DNA from: Cylindrodendrum hubeiense
Lineage: Eukaryota; Ascomycota; Sordariomycetes; Hypocreales; Nectriaceae
Length of the DNA stretch: 64,000 nucleotides
Direction: 5' to 3'
NCBI GenBank assembly: GCA_014621425.1
Contig: JAANBB010000055.1
Location: 89,382-153,381 of the forward strand
This document shows, piece by piece, positions 44,566 through 56,386 of this stretch. The notes beneath the pieces are model-generated. The model searched no databases, was not told where the DNA came from, and saw only the letters and a list, made by a program, of their open reading frames with translations. Position numbers and translations under genes: made by a program. Numbering within the stretch: position 1 is the stretch's first letter; each line of letters begins with the position of its first letter.

Positions 44566-45111
44566 ATGCAACACACACACGACAGTGTAATTTGTCATTC
44601 TCAATTCATATAGACGCACATCTATATGAGGATCAGGAGAAACCGCAAACGATTATGAGAAGAAGGCGTTGCTGAAGAATTTCTAGTGGAGAGTGTGATT
44701 CGCCATAAGGGTTTCTCCAGATCACCACCAGCGACGCAATAGTATAATATTTCAGAAGAATAGGAAAATATTTTGTTACACAGGTATTCAAATTTGAGCT
44801 CTCAATCCGACCCACCTATTTGTTTATGTTCCACAAGCATTGGGTCTTTTGGGACTGCGTGGGGTTCAATTGAATAGTAAAGTATCTCATCATTGCAATG
44901 ACAGTTAAGCCGCTCAGTAAGTTTAACTTCGGACCAGGGGAGCATGGTGCTATTTTCATCAATGCTATTCAATGAAATCCGGATTACGTCACCGCATTCG
45001 AACTGCACGTGATGTACTTGACGAATTTGGTCCCTAATCTAAAGCTAGTGCTCCCTTCCTGACATTCGACTGATACCCACAGCCATTCATGAATGGACTT
45101 CAACCAGTGCC
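44566..45111. other. Intergenic region before the zinc-cluster gene
   Basis: No gene seen. It contains the aminotransferase 3' region and the regulator's promoter. I saw no copy of the GGTCTCCG core here. Confidence 0.4.
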
Positions 45112-47130
45112 ATGCTAGCATCAGCAGGCAAAAACCTCTCGTAAGGGTTCAATAATGCATCAAACACACGGTGCTAACCAATACCAGATGCAAGAGATGC
45201 CAGTACAGGAAGGTATGTGATAACCGAAAGCTCAGGTGAGACCTAGCTCACCCCTTGGTGCAGCTCAAATGCTCTCGGACAGAGCCTTGCGCGAACTGTG
45301 TCAAAGCAAACCACAGCTGCGAGTATAATCAAGTAGACCGCAAAAGGCGTCCTGCCTCACATGATTATGTCAAAAGCCTAGAAGACCGAGTCGCTTGGCT
45401 TGAGTCTTTCATCACCAGTCTCCAAGTTGCATCGCCGCGAGACCGGGACAGTCTTTTGAGTACCGTTTCGTTTCACGAGAAACAACCAGCTGCGAACTCT
45501 ACCTTTGAGGGGATGAATGAGTCGCCGGATTTAGCCACTCAAGCGCAATCCGAACTTCAACTCGGCCTTGACGGCTCGCTGATCTACCATGGGCCAACAA
45601 GTATTTACCGTGCCCAAACAGGTAATCAGGCACAGCGAGCCATAAAGGACTCAAAGACACAGCCGCCGCTGTATTCTGGGTCTGAGTCGAATTTCTCGCA
45701 CGTGCTAGAACATTTCGGTATCAACATCGACGATGAGGTTATTGCGAAGGCTTTGATGCAATTCTTCAAGTGGCAATATCCCCAATTTATGTTCATTTAT
45801 CGCGAGGGGTTCCTGCGCGATCACTTGGGCGACCGTGTCAACTGTAAATATTGGTCGTCGGCACTTCTGTTGTCGATATGCGCTCTTGGAACTCTAATGT
45901 CGACCGATGAAGAGGATCGCAGATCAAGCGAGCAATTCTTTACTGCTGCAGAGAGTATCCTCATGGTTACTGGCATGACCATGCCGTCAATTGTTACTGT
46001 CCAAGCGTTCCTCTGCCTGGCCTTTTATGAAATTGGTAGAGGGAATCTTTCCAAGGGATGGGGGTTCTCTGGTCAGTAGATGCTCGAGAGTTTGGGACCT
46101 GTCCACCGAATATGTAGACTGACTTTCATTCAGGAATCGCATTTCGCATAGCCCAAGATTTAGGCTTTCAGAAAGATCCCAAAAACTGGATCTCTTACGA
46201 CGCTTCGCTCACAACCGATGAAGATGTTGAAATACGGAGACGAATCTATTGGGGTTGCTACATCTCCGACAAACTTATCAGCCTCATCCTAGGCCGGCCA
46301 GTTTTCCTATACTACGACGATGCGGAAGTTGAGCCTATCCAACAACAGCCGTGCGCTCCCTTTCCTACCCGTTGATTCTCTTGACTCATTCGCTTTGCTA
46401 GGGATATTCCAGAACTAAGACCATGGCGCTCAGTTGGCTTTTCCGGTAGCGACGATGAACTCGACCGTATTGGCTCAATGGTTCCATACTACCGCGAGCA
46501 AATTCATCTTGCCAGAGCAATTGAGCGAATGTTGAGTACATTGTTCTCGCCCCGATCAAACTTGAACAGCATGAGCCGTCGTGCTTGTCTCGATACTTCA
46601 AATATTGAACTGAGCCGTTGGAAATCAGGGCTACCTGGTCGGGCAGAATGGAATAAGTGGGATCCCATCGATACACCTCTTATTCCTAGTGTGGCGATGC
46701 TACAGTGAGTTTACCTTCTATTTTAGTTCACTTCATTTGCGTACTTTAGCAACACAACGGCAACTAACCATTGCTCACATTTACGAATAGTTTGTTATTC
46801 CACAGTGCTCGAATCGCTTTGAATTTTGACCAGGCCTTTTCCATACTATCCAATAGTTCAGATCAAGGACCTAGTCAGTGCTGTCTGTCATCAGCTGAAG
46901 ATATAGCATCGATCTTGCGGAGGTATCGGCATCAGTACGGCCTTCGTCATGCGCCACTTATCCTTGTCTATGGTATCGTCCAAGCAATCCGAACTTTCGA
47001 TACTCTTGGAGTTGCAGAAGAGTCTCAACCTTTGATTAAGGCGCTCGAAGAATGTTCCATCACCTGGAATCTAGTGGGGCAAGCAAGAGGGTTGATGCTA
47101 CATAATGCAGCAGGCCCAAATGCTGAATGA
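45112..47130 (+). CDS. Zn2Cys6 transcription factor with fungal-specific regulatory domain
   Basis: Six exons: 45112-45140, 45188-45212, 45264-46071, 46134-46350, 46402-46704 and 46791-47130; phases agree throughout and give 573 residues. The zinc cluster is split over the first three exons: C11-K-R-C14, C21, C27-A-N-C30 and C37, the canonical C-x2-C-x6-C-x5-C-x2-C-x6-C pattern. A basic linker and coiled-coil dimerisation helix follow (about residues 45-75, SLEDRVAWLESFITSL). The fungal-specific regulatory domain runs from about 180 to 430 (FKWQYPQFMFIYREGFL, RRRIYWGCYISDKLISLILGRP). It should be a nuclear activator that binds CGG-type sites. The second exon is only 25 nt. Its neighbour, the aminotransferase gene with an array of CGG-containing motifs, is a natural target candidate (inference). 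Confidence 0.86.
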
Positions 47131-48794
47131 CATTGTTTTCTCATTAATCTTTGTCGTAATTATCTTAAATACGATGCCCATCAGATCATAGGTTAGTCGG
47201 CGGACCATCAAAATATTCAGTTTTAGTGTGTGGAGGGGTAGGATTCGGCAGACCTTCATCTTGGGATCGACACTATTCTCTCCAGACTTAACTACAGAAA
47301 GTCTTAAATATCATTTCAATGATGATTAATAAACAATATATGCTGTTCAATAAATTCATAGTCACACATATCTATATAGTTTGTTGGTAGGAGACGCACT
47401 TGGTTAAAACCACACTCGGAATAGAGGAGTTATTGCAGATGGGCAAGCTGAAGAAAAGATGAGATAAATAAACCAGCCACCTTATAACACTTGATGCAAT
47501 GCATTTCAGCGCATTTGCAAAGAAAAAGGGAGTCTTAATGGCAAGAGCTGCTGTAACAGATTGATTAGGGCAAATAAGAGAATACCCAAGTGCAAGTACA
47601 TTTATTGACGAGAAAAGGCGCGCCCTCGCTAAATATTGGGCAGGGCTGCTACCTTGAGTAGTGGCCTGGCTAGTACAAGCAACATCATAATAGACAAGTG
47701 GAAGGCCTTGGTCCCAACATGGGCCATGATAATGAGCTTCTCGAATGCACCTTTCAATCCGCGAGCAGTTTCTCTTGACATACATACAAAGTTCTCTAAT
47801 AACAGAGCCTCCTCGGAGTTACCCAGAATAACTGTTAATTTGAGACATTGACCATCAGGTAATCCACTGAGTGTGGAAGCGCGTGCCTTATGCCGAAAGA
47901 AAAAAAAACACGAGTGGCTGGGCTGGCTTTTGCACATATTGGAACGGGGTGAATTGAGGTACCGTGTGCAAATGAACACAGACTGCTTGATCAATTATTG
48001 AGTTTTGCTTGAGAATGGATCCCGATCCATCCGACTGATAAGCAGTGAAAACTAGACAAGTGCAAAGTAGTCGGCATACTAATTGCACGGAGCTTTTTCC
48101 TTTGTTTGTTCAACTTAGCGTTACTAACTAGGTGATCATCCCCCCTCTCCCCTGTATTTATCTACCTTGGTGTGTATCTACCTTGGTGTGAGTAACAGTG
48201 TGGACCTCCCCTGTATTTGTTCCATTGAGCGGTTACTAAGTTACTAACTGATCCCCCTGTATGTGTCCCATTGAGCGGTTACTAACTGCCCCCTCTGTAT
48301 TCTATCCCACTAAGCGGTTACTAGCTACTCCCCCCCTGTATCGCGGTTACTAACTGCACGGACCTTTTCCCTATGACAACTTCTAGCTCGAGTCGCCTGC
48401 ATCACTACCTTGCTTGTTGCTCCAGGGCAGCTCGGGTCGATAAACACGCCATTGGCGCTTCTAAACTTCTCGGCTTTCGAATCAATCACATGACTATGCC
48501 AAGCTGCGGATAGCTTCGCCAAACTCGGCAAATTTCTCTGTCAGGCGCTATGTGTGTGGGCACCACTAGCAGTTTCTAGGTGGCGAATGATGTGATCAAC
48601 TAAACTAAAGCGCCGGGGTTCAAACCAACAGCCAACAACCAACAAGCCAGCCAACAGTTGATAAAGCGAGCGCACCCGTCAAATCTCACAATCAATACCA
48701 CCCTCCACTCTGCCCGCTCGTCGAATATTATCGCTCACCATCTTTGCCAATTGAGTGCAGTAAACCAGCATAGTGCATCCTGGCACCGGGCACG
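47131..48794. other. Gene-free stretch with degenerate tandem repeats at its right
   Basis: Both strands carry a few open frames of 60-140 codons, but none resembles a family. The part at about 48084-48371 is repetitive and described separately. The final 200 bp are the promoter of the next gene. Confidence 0.5.
48084..48371. repeat. Degenerate tandem repeat, ~40-55 bp units
   Basis: Units combine CCCCTGTAT, a short variable part (TTGTTCCATTGAG or similar) and GCGGTTACTAACT. At least four copies are recognisable between 48120 and 48355, each with small changes. The block is flanked by related copies of GCACGGASCTTTTTCC (48084-48100 and 48356-48371). A separate 15-bp direct repeat (TCTACCTTGGTGTG) lies at 48162-48191. 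Confidence 0.7.
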
Positions 48795-51045
48795 ATGACG
48801 ACCCCAGAGCCCCCGCGCAATGCCGGTGAGTTGAAGAAGCACATGACGCAATGCAGAGATGCATTAAGCGCGATCGAAATGTCGCGCGCCAGATATGCGG
48901 AGAAGGTGGCAAATGTGAATGCCAGTATTACCCAGGCTCGAGAACAACTTTACTCGAATCCTAGCAGAGCAAATCTGCCTGGACTCAGAGACACCATTGT
49001 CGGGTATGGCGCTGAATTAAAGCAATTGGCGCGTAGCCATAACACCGAGGTAATAACCTATGAACGGCGTTACGAGGCTGCTATGAGAAGACTTTGCGAC
49101 AATATGAGCGTGGCTCTTGGATCATCAATGGTTCAAGAGTCTCTGGAACGGCTCTCCAATCAACATTTAAGTCAAACTGCCCCCTTTGGCTTACCGAATG
49201 TCTTCGGTTCAGCAAGCCGAGCATTAACAATGGCTTGGAGCTCTGCGCTGTTGCACACTGAGCCTGGCCATTATTCACTGGTTGATGACCACATAGAAGA
49301 CACCATCACATGTGCCATTCCCGTGAGTACGACATGTCTCCCATCGGATGATATCTCCTATAACAAATATAGAATAAGCGACGATGGACAACCAAGCCAA
49401 AAGACTACCCGGGGAAATGCGCCCAGGTTGAAGCAGAACATGTCTCTGGGGTGGGAAAAAGATCTGTCACTTTTGAGGATGTTTACCAACAGGGGCATGC
49501 CCCAATCAAGCACACTATCGTTCAGTTTCCACCCGGAGACGGCCCTTGGTTTATTCTTCGATGCGACGAACATGGACTCAATTTCACAAACAATCCGATC
49601 AGGGGCGCTGCGACACATCTGGGCAGCAAAACACACGATCGGATGTCGCGAACACCGGCAATTGCCATCAGGCACCTCGGTATTGAGGTTGTGGGCTGCA
49701 ACGCGACACTAGCCGAGAGAAATAACTCCGTAGCCCGGGATGCATACAGGAGCGGATTTAAGCATCCGGTTTCAAGCATTGTGGCTGATGGCCTCAAGAA
49801 AGGGACCCCCCTAATTCCACACTTTAAGCCAGTGCAGACCTTTCTCCGGGATTCTGCGACGACACAACAAGAGGTCCTTAGTACTCGATTATCACATGGT
49901 AAGCTTTTCAACCTAAATTTCAACTCGTCCTAGTAAAGTCTGCTAATATACCAGAATTGCATTTTGATGATGTACAAAGCGATATAAATCCCTCTTCAAG
50001 TCCTGCAACGAGCTGTAGGAGTCTTAGCAGGTCATCGAGTGTAGTAGATGTGTCATTTACTGAACCTCTCCCGAAACTTGATGGACAAGCTTCCTTACCA
50101 CAAGATGAACATGGACCAAATGAATGGTCTGATTCTGATCTGAACACTTCAACGACGGGGTTCTGTCATATCCGCAGCGAAATCACCTCGATAGGGGTGG
50201 GCGATACCGTACTCAATAACCAGGCACAACTGGTAGCGGCAGCTCACAGCGGGTCGTCAACGACAGTTGAGCACCCAAGTGTCCCTGTGGCTAGCTCGCC
50301 TCCGTCAGCAATACAACGAGCTCAAAGAATGCAATCCGAACCAACTCTCTTTCCAATGTTTGATAGTTCTCAGAGCCAATATACCGAGCCCTTGGCAATC
50401 CACGAACAGCGCCAAACAAGTTCTAACAACTTGCCCGTTATGCCACTTCAATCGCGTCCTACATTGCCTGCACTCTATGCTTTAAATTTGAAGCTTACCG
50501 GCGAACTTTCGGACTCCGGTCCATCTACGTTAGAGATGTGGAGAAATAAGCTACCGCCAATCTATCCGAACCGACAACCACAAATTCAACTGGCCGAAAT
50601 TCAGGTTCAGAGCAAAGTCACACCCTCCCGAAACCCCCACAACGAGGCAGACTCTCCGTTCCAGTCTATCCTAACCCCATTGCCAGGATATCCCGGCTTT
50701 TCTGTTTATACTGTCATTTCAAATCCTTCAGTACCTACGCCAGCTCCAGTGCGTAACTCAGTCGCTAAACCTCGGCCATCATCATCTATATCATCTACAA
50801 ATGCGCTACAAACACCAGCAGCTTTATTTCGGCCAACCTCTCCCCGATTTGGCGAAGTTCCATTTATTGTTGAACCACGGCTTCATCGTCAATTGGTAAA
50901 GATCTCCAAGTCGAAGGACGAAAACCCAAGCCTTTCTGGATTCATGAATATCCGAGGCTTATATTGTTGTCCATTCAGGCACAAGAGGGGAGTGGAATAT
51001 GTTCGTCAGGAATCCTTTTATAGACACTTGATTAGGTACCACTGA
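48795..51045 (+). CDS. Unrecognised fungal protein with Cys/His motifs, three exons
   Basis: Exons 48795-49322, 49373-49898 and 49955-51045 (introns 50 and 56 nt, both standard; phases 0 and 1); 714 residues. Residues 1 to about 110 are helical and charged, probably a coiled coil. Residues about 177-320 form an ordered block: DYPGKCAQVE, a Trp-rich strand (PPGDGPWFILRCDEHG) and a Cys/His spacing C-x2-H-x10-HL-x4-H, followed by RHLGIEVVGCNA. This could be a zinc-binding knuckle. The middle (about 360-660) is Ser/Pro/Thr-rich and disordered. The last 25 residues hold another Cys/His cluster (YCCPFRHKRG, then FYRHLIRYH). I recall similar proteins only as uncharacterised. A DNA- or chromatin-related role is possible but not shown. 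Confidence 0.75.
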
Positions 51046-51309
51046 GGCCTCACAGCACTGGTTTTTCAAGAGACGAATTAAGCGGAGGTAAAGCTGATGA
51101 AATGGGAAGATTTATGGGGTGGTTTTACAGCGAAGTTTACCGCTCACACTATGATAAATACATCAGTCCAGCTTGATATAGCTCGTCTTATCTCTTGCCG
51201 TCAGGTAGACATTGGTTCGAAGTTGCCACGATCAGTAATCATAGATCGGTGGATTAATTAGATTATAATTTATATACTGTATATCCCTGTGTTTATACAA
51301 ACTAATCGC

Positions 51310-52332
51310 TTAACAAGGCAAGGCAAACTTGAGCTTGCGCTTCGAATCGGCGACTCCGAAATGCTTCTCGACCTCGGGGCTGGCAGTGGGGGCGTCGAAT
51401 GCTGTGAACCAGAAGCCGCTAGTGTCAGGCTTAGCCCACAGCCAGCAAGCAACGCTGCCGTAGTAGTTCTTCAGGCTCGTGGTTCCCGGTGCTGCGCCCT
51501 GGAAGCTGGCGCCTGCGGTAGGCCAGCCAGTCTCTCCGACCCACACGGCGGCCTTCGAGTTGACTGCCTTGACGTGCTTCTGGACAGACCAGAATGAGTT
51601 CTGGAAAGTCTTCTTCTGGATGGCAGTCTTGCTGTTGACACCCTGCCAGTAAGGGAATCCGTTGGTGATGGCGATATCGCAGGCCTTGGTGACAACGTCG
51701 TTGGCGCCGTCAACCCAAGCAGTCCAAGTATCGGTGTGGCCGACCTGTCAATGTGTTAGACAAAGCATACACGGTAAACTGGGACATTCATTCACTCACC
51801 TTGAGGTTCTTGTTGTACTGTCTGACCATGCCGCGGACGTCGTAAATCTCAGTGGCAAGCTTCTGAGGGGTAATGTCCTTGCGGTAGAGATCCTCGGAAC
51901 CAACGCTGATGGCGGCGATCCAGGCGGTGCCGTGAGCCTTGATTGCCTTCAGCAGGGCAGCCTTCTCAGCTCCGAAGTGGGCGTCGTTGGTGGCCCAGAC
52001 GCCGACAAGAAGCTTGATGCCAGTAGCCTTGGCAGCCGGGACGGCATTGGCCAGAGCTGTCACAAGTCCTGTCAGCCGAGATGTTGTTTATTTTGCGGAA
52101 TATTTCTGAACTTACTGTTGCAGTCGCTGGCGGCGTATAGGCGGACGGCATTGAAGCCCTTGCCCCAGCCCTTGATGGTTTGGAAGTCCGTCTTCCAATC
52201 GGCCTGAGTTTTGCAGGCTCCGTCGGCCCTGTTGGCTCCCATGCTGAAACCCTTGTAGGTTCCTGCCATAGCCTGTCCCGGCAGGAGGAGCATGGCGGCT
52301 GCCAGCGTGACGACTGAGTTGAAAAGCATCAT
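51310..52332 (-). CDS. GH17 secreted endo-beta-1,3-glucanase / glucanosyltransferase (Bgl2-like)
   Basis: Three exons, 52332-52116, 52068-51800 and 51744-51310 (introns 47 and 55 nt; phases 1 and 0); 306 residues. A signal peptide of about 23 residues (MMLFNSVVTLAAAMLLLPG...) leads into the GH17 barrel: YKGFSMGANR, FNAVRLYAASDCN, GIKLLVGVWATN. The acid/base is E131 in VGSEDLYRKD (usual VGNE) and the nucleophile E233 in WVGETGWPT. It acts in the cell wall, cutting or re-joining beta-1,3-glucan. There is no C-terminal hydrophobic GPI signal; the protein ends RKLKFALPC, as expected of Bgl2-type wall enzymes. Codon use is more biased to C/G-ending codons than in its neighbours, consistent with high expression. 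Confidence 0.93.
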
Positions 52333-54881
52333 CGTGAAGGAAGTCTGTCGGATATTTGATCTGATGACGTACAATTCGGGAAAGAAGTTCTTGGCGGGAG
52401 CAGTCCACTCCCTTAAGTAAGATCATAAGTTTTGGTGGCGATGATGGTGCCTGAGGCAGTGGACGCCCTCTATTATTAGATCCCTGAAAGGGGTTAACGT
52501 TAGCACGTGGTGGAGTGTGCTCCAACAAATTATCTCGTATTTGGACCGCCTCTCGACAATACGAGGCTTGATGGCTGTCGCTAAGTCCGCGTACTAAGCT
52601 CGAATGGGAGAGACTGGCTCGCGAGGCTTGTGGGCCTGTGTCCGGTAATTGGGGTTTCATTGGCCTGGCGGGACTGTGATTTCAACTAGGATTGCTTGGT
52701 GCTCGAAGAACCCGGGGACTTGGGGACTTGGGCTGCCCAGGCAGTGCCGAAATGGAGCGACAAATGCGAGCTGTCAAAGCCGAAAGAATCAACAGAATTC
52801 CAGTTTCGGCAAGCTCGGTCTTGGGGAGTGGGGCGCTTAGCAAGATCGGCTCACTCCGGGGCATCCTAGCTCGGTGGCAACATATCCTGGCCAAGGTCTG
52901 ATTGAGGCCAGGCCGACCCACCTCCAACGCCCTGGGCCTCTCCCATTGCATGCGACTCTCTGCTGATGGTAAAACCCCACAATCAAGCCCAAAGGTGGCA
53001 AGGTGGCCATGTCGATGCTGAATTCAAGCCCAAGTGCCGGAATTGTACCACTTTGCCCATCTCATATTCTCAGGTCTTGTTAGGGCAAAGGGTGCCACAG
53101 TAGGATAGTGGCATCATACTGTTGTCTAGCCCCTGAAAACTTTTAATTACGCTAGCAATGCAGATAAAAACTCTTCAACCACTGGATTGAACTGATATCT
53201 GGACAGCAGTATAAAGATCTGGGGGGATTTCAAGGGCGGGGTGCTATATTTTATGCTTACTCACTCGCATTAAAGGATTCTCGCTTGTGTCCGCTCATCT
53301 CCGCGTAAGGTCAGAGAGCATTCAATTTCTACGCTTGCTGACATGGGTTGTCGCATTGCCGGCCACGGCAGCAGGGAATGACCACTCCGCTAATGCGTAT
53401 TTTAATATGGAGTAATGGCCTATTGCTTCTGACATGGGTCCGCTCACACATCGGGAGTGACCAGAACCAAGCCTATGACGAGCCTATGACAGTTAAACTT
53501 GATGAACATATTAAGTATACTGAACTATGAAATATCTGAAGTATAACTAAAGATCTACCTGCGAAAATGAAGCCGAATATATGCACATAACCTTCCGAGC
53601 CTTTCTTGCCAAACAAGGAGGTACAGGTCCTCTTCCCTCCCATGTTCAATACACGGTATGAAAAGTATAACTAGGGACTTGAGACGAAAATGGTCGATCG
53701 TCCCCAACTGAATTAAACCCGCTTTTGATATAATTTCCCTAAATGACTGTCTGGCATATCATGTTAATCCTGCAAACGCCTGCTTTTTGACAGCATGTGA
53801 ACACTGCCGACCAGCCGATCGAATTCGCCTTGGCCATCATAATAGAGGCTTTTTGGACCCATTTATCTAGAATTATTATGAGTTATCTTAGCACACACAT
53901 ACACTGTGTTAGGCGAATTGGCGGACTGACCGGGGATGACAAGTGAAATGTGCGAGCTACTAAGGATACTCAAGGCAGTGTAGGACTTTCCCTTCTGCAG
54001 AGCATCTTGTTGCATCTTGCCAGACCTGAGTTTACCTACTCGATTTTAGTTTACCTTGTCCGAGCTCCAGGGTAGCCGTCATGATAGCCTTTACTTCTCA
54101 ATTATTTTGCCCCTTTTATTGGTGAGTTCTTTTCTTGTTACATGATCACACTTTTCTAGTATTCGGATTGTCCATTGCTTGCTTGCTTGCTTGTGTGGAT
54201 GGTACTCCATTGCCTGAGATTTCGTCAAGATTAAATACGCCACACCAAGCTTTTGGTACTGGTGGGTGGGGGTGGTTTTGCACGGTGATCATATCTGTCT
54301 CTGTCCAACACAAAACCACCGTCAATACGGATAGTCTTTCTGGTAAAAACTTTGCCTCATTGCCAAGAAGAAATATGGCAATGGGCCCTGCCGATTCTTG
54401 AGCCTTTTAAGCCGCTTGCTTTTGTGAGTAAATATTATAAAGAATTGACTCCACCCTTGATACATAGCTCACAGTCTGCTACTAATACCTGCAGTAGTCC
54501 ACCTTCAATAGGGAGTTCGACTTTACTTGAGGCTATTGATCCAACATGACCACTCAGTCATCTAGATCAGGATGATGATGCACATTTTGCTACAGCACTC
54601 CGACCAATTGCGTGCCCAGGCCGATCCAGGTGATCTTCGCCGGCAGAAGCTCCCTTACTGGACGAGTCCTCGTTTGCTACACTGTTTGTCGTAAGGCCAA
54701 GAGCGTTCTGGGGAAAACACGGGGTGGTGTAGGTGCAGATCTTATGTTTTCGAAAGGCTTAGCGTTCTATGGACTTCTAAGGAGAATCGAGTGGCTGTTG
54801 AATAGAAATTGAAACTCATGTGCAAAACATATGAGTCTTCATCTCCTGTCCTGCCCCGTTTCGACCCAGTGTCGGGGTATT
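52333..54881. other. Long gene-free region
   Basis: About 2.5 kb between two head-to-tail minus-strand genes. The first 300 bp are the GH17 promoter and leader. Open frames at 52600-52950 are composition-driven. A TTGC microsatellite (about five units) lies near 54175-54193. No domain or transposon end was recognised; it may contain an eroded gene or non-coding RNA that cannot be seen this way. Confidence 0.5.
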
Positions 54882-56386
54882 CTACTCTTCGTCTGTCTTC
54901 TCCTGTTCTGGTTTACGAGCATAGACGTAGCGCAGGTTCATGTATGCATGATAACGCTTGTTCTTCAAAGCCTTGCGCATGTTCATAAGACAGACTTGGT
55001 ATTCGTCTTTTGGCCAGCCCAGGATGTCATGCCATAAAATGAGGGTATAGCCTTAAAAAGCGGGTCAGTTTAGCTTCTACAGGTGGAAAAGTCATGAGGA
55101 GCCCAAGGTCGCTCAATGAGCACCTTTGCAGAATCACTTACCTTCAATGTCATTGTCCATGGTCGACTTGAGGAACTGGCCAATTTCGCCGAGCCTAACA
55201 TCCTTAGTCCACCCACCCACGGGAAGCTATGCATAGTTAGACATCGCAATCACGTTCCAGCAGCCGCTTTGTATCATACCTTGTAGTTCACTTCCTTGAT
55301 ATCAACGAAACCAGCCGCCTCAGCTGCTGTCAACTGCAGACGCTCCTCGACGACGCAAAAGCTACGGCCCATCTTTTCGCCACCGTCCCTAACCAGCTTG
55401 TTCAACGCCCTAATTGCAAGATCGTAGTCGATGGTCCCATCATCGCAACAAAAGGCGGGATCAATTTCGCACGATTGGATGTAGCCACCTGGCTTACAGG
55501 TGCGGAACGCTTCCTTGAACAGCCCGTTCCAATCAGCAATAGCGCCAAAAAGATAGCGCATGTGGACAAAATCAATAGAATTCTCCGCCCACGTCCAGGT
55601 GTCTGTCGCATCCTCAAGCTCAAACTTGACGTTTGGTGGAACCCAGGCCGGTTGGATTGGAGAAATGTCTGTGCCAATGACCTCAGCGCCGGGGAACTCG
55701 TCGGCAAAATCACTGAAATTTTGTCAGCTAAATTCTATTGTCATCCGAATTTTAATCCTACATTGGCCAGAGACCAGTTCCTGTGCCTATATCCAGTACT
55801 TTCTATAAGACATTAGTTGAGTAACATCAGCAGCTAATTGAGTAATGTATAACAACCTCAATGTTCTGCTTCAGAGGCGGAAGGTAGAGTTTTCCATTCA
55901 GAACTAGTGTAAGGTAGTGGCGACTGTTCATATGTTAGCCCGGTCAGCTACAGCCAGATGTGGTCATACGTGATGTCGACAGATTCACTCTGCTGCTCGT
56001 CGTTTGGTGCATAGTATTGAGTTGCGAACTTTTCACTGTGAAAAGTGCGGCCCTGTATCTCCCGGTACTGTAGAATACTTGAACTGATCGATGCCGTCGA
56101 ACTCGAACTGTGGGTGGATGTCAGTATCAGCACCTATATCCCAACCTACAGGCTACTTGCAAGTAATTTCCGAAGGTAGAGTCATTGTCATTATCATCTT
56201 CACCTTCCTAAAATCGAGGAATGGTCTCGCTTAGTGACACCGCCTCAATTAACAACGAACTCTCTTGATCGTAATTACCTGCACGATGATAGGATCTAAA
56301 CCCGCCTGGGTAGGGACGGGAGCAGGATCCAACCCCTGAGTATTACCTCCCGTAAAATTAGCTGGTGGAGTAGACGGAGCTCCCAT
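54882..56386 (-). CDS. SAM-dependent methyltransferase, LaeA-like family
   Basis: Eight exons: 56386-56279, 56207-56161, 56107-55970, 55923-55857, 55802-55762, 55712-55280, 55226-55142 and 55051-54882; all phases fit and give 362 residues. The layout is that of LaeA-like proteins: a disordered acidic N-terminus ([10 protein letters not shown]), a linker rich in Tyr ([18 protein letters not shown]), then the class-I fold with motif [29 protein letters not shown] (motif post-I), [27 protein letters not shown] and a C-terminal [15 protein letters not shown]. Motif I is spread over two exons, one only 41 nt long. The second intron starts with GCAAGT, a GC-AG intron. Relatives affect secondary metabolism or modify small molecules. 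The substrate is unknown, and this is not called the global regulator itself. Confidence 0.85.
56108..56160 (-). other. GC-AG intron in the methyltransferase gene
   Basis: Reading leftwards, the donor is GCAAGTAG, branch CTGAC, acceptor CACAG; 53 nt. GT donors nearby give introns of 38 nt or less, or the wrong phase. The join yields [19 protein letters not shown]. Confidence 0.65.

Noticed and set aside
47372..48088. Minus-strand frames of 66-137 codons
   Set aside because: Composition is irregular, no domain is seen, and they overlap one another in different frames.
48600..48640. tRNA-like B box (GGTTCAAACC)
   Set aside because: No matching A box, acceptor stem or anticodon arm could be folded around it. 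No tRNA was recognised anywhere in the window.
54135..54401. Possible small secreted protein
   Set aside because: The frame has no ATG start (it opens with TTG), and no cysteine pattern or promoter supports it.
54831..55037. Plus-strand open frame with a hydrophobic segment
   Set aside because: It is antisense to the last exon of the LaeA-like methyltransferase.
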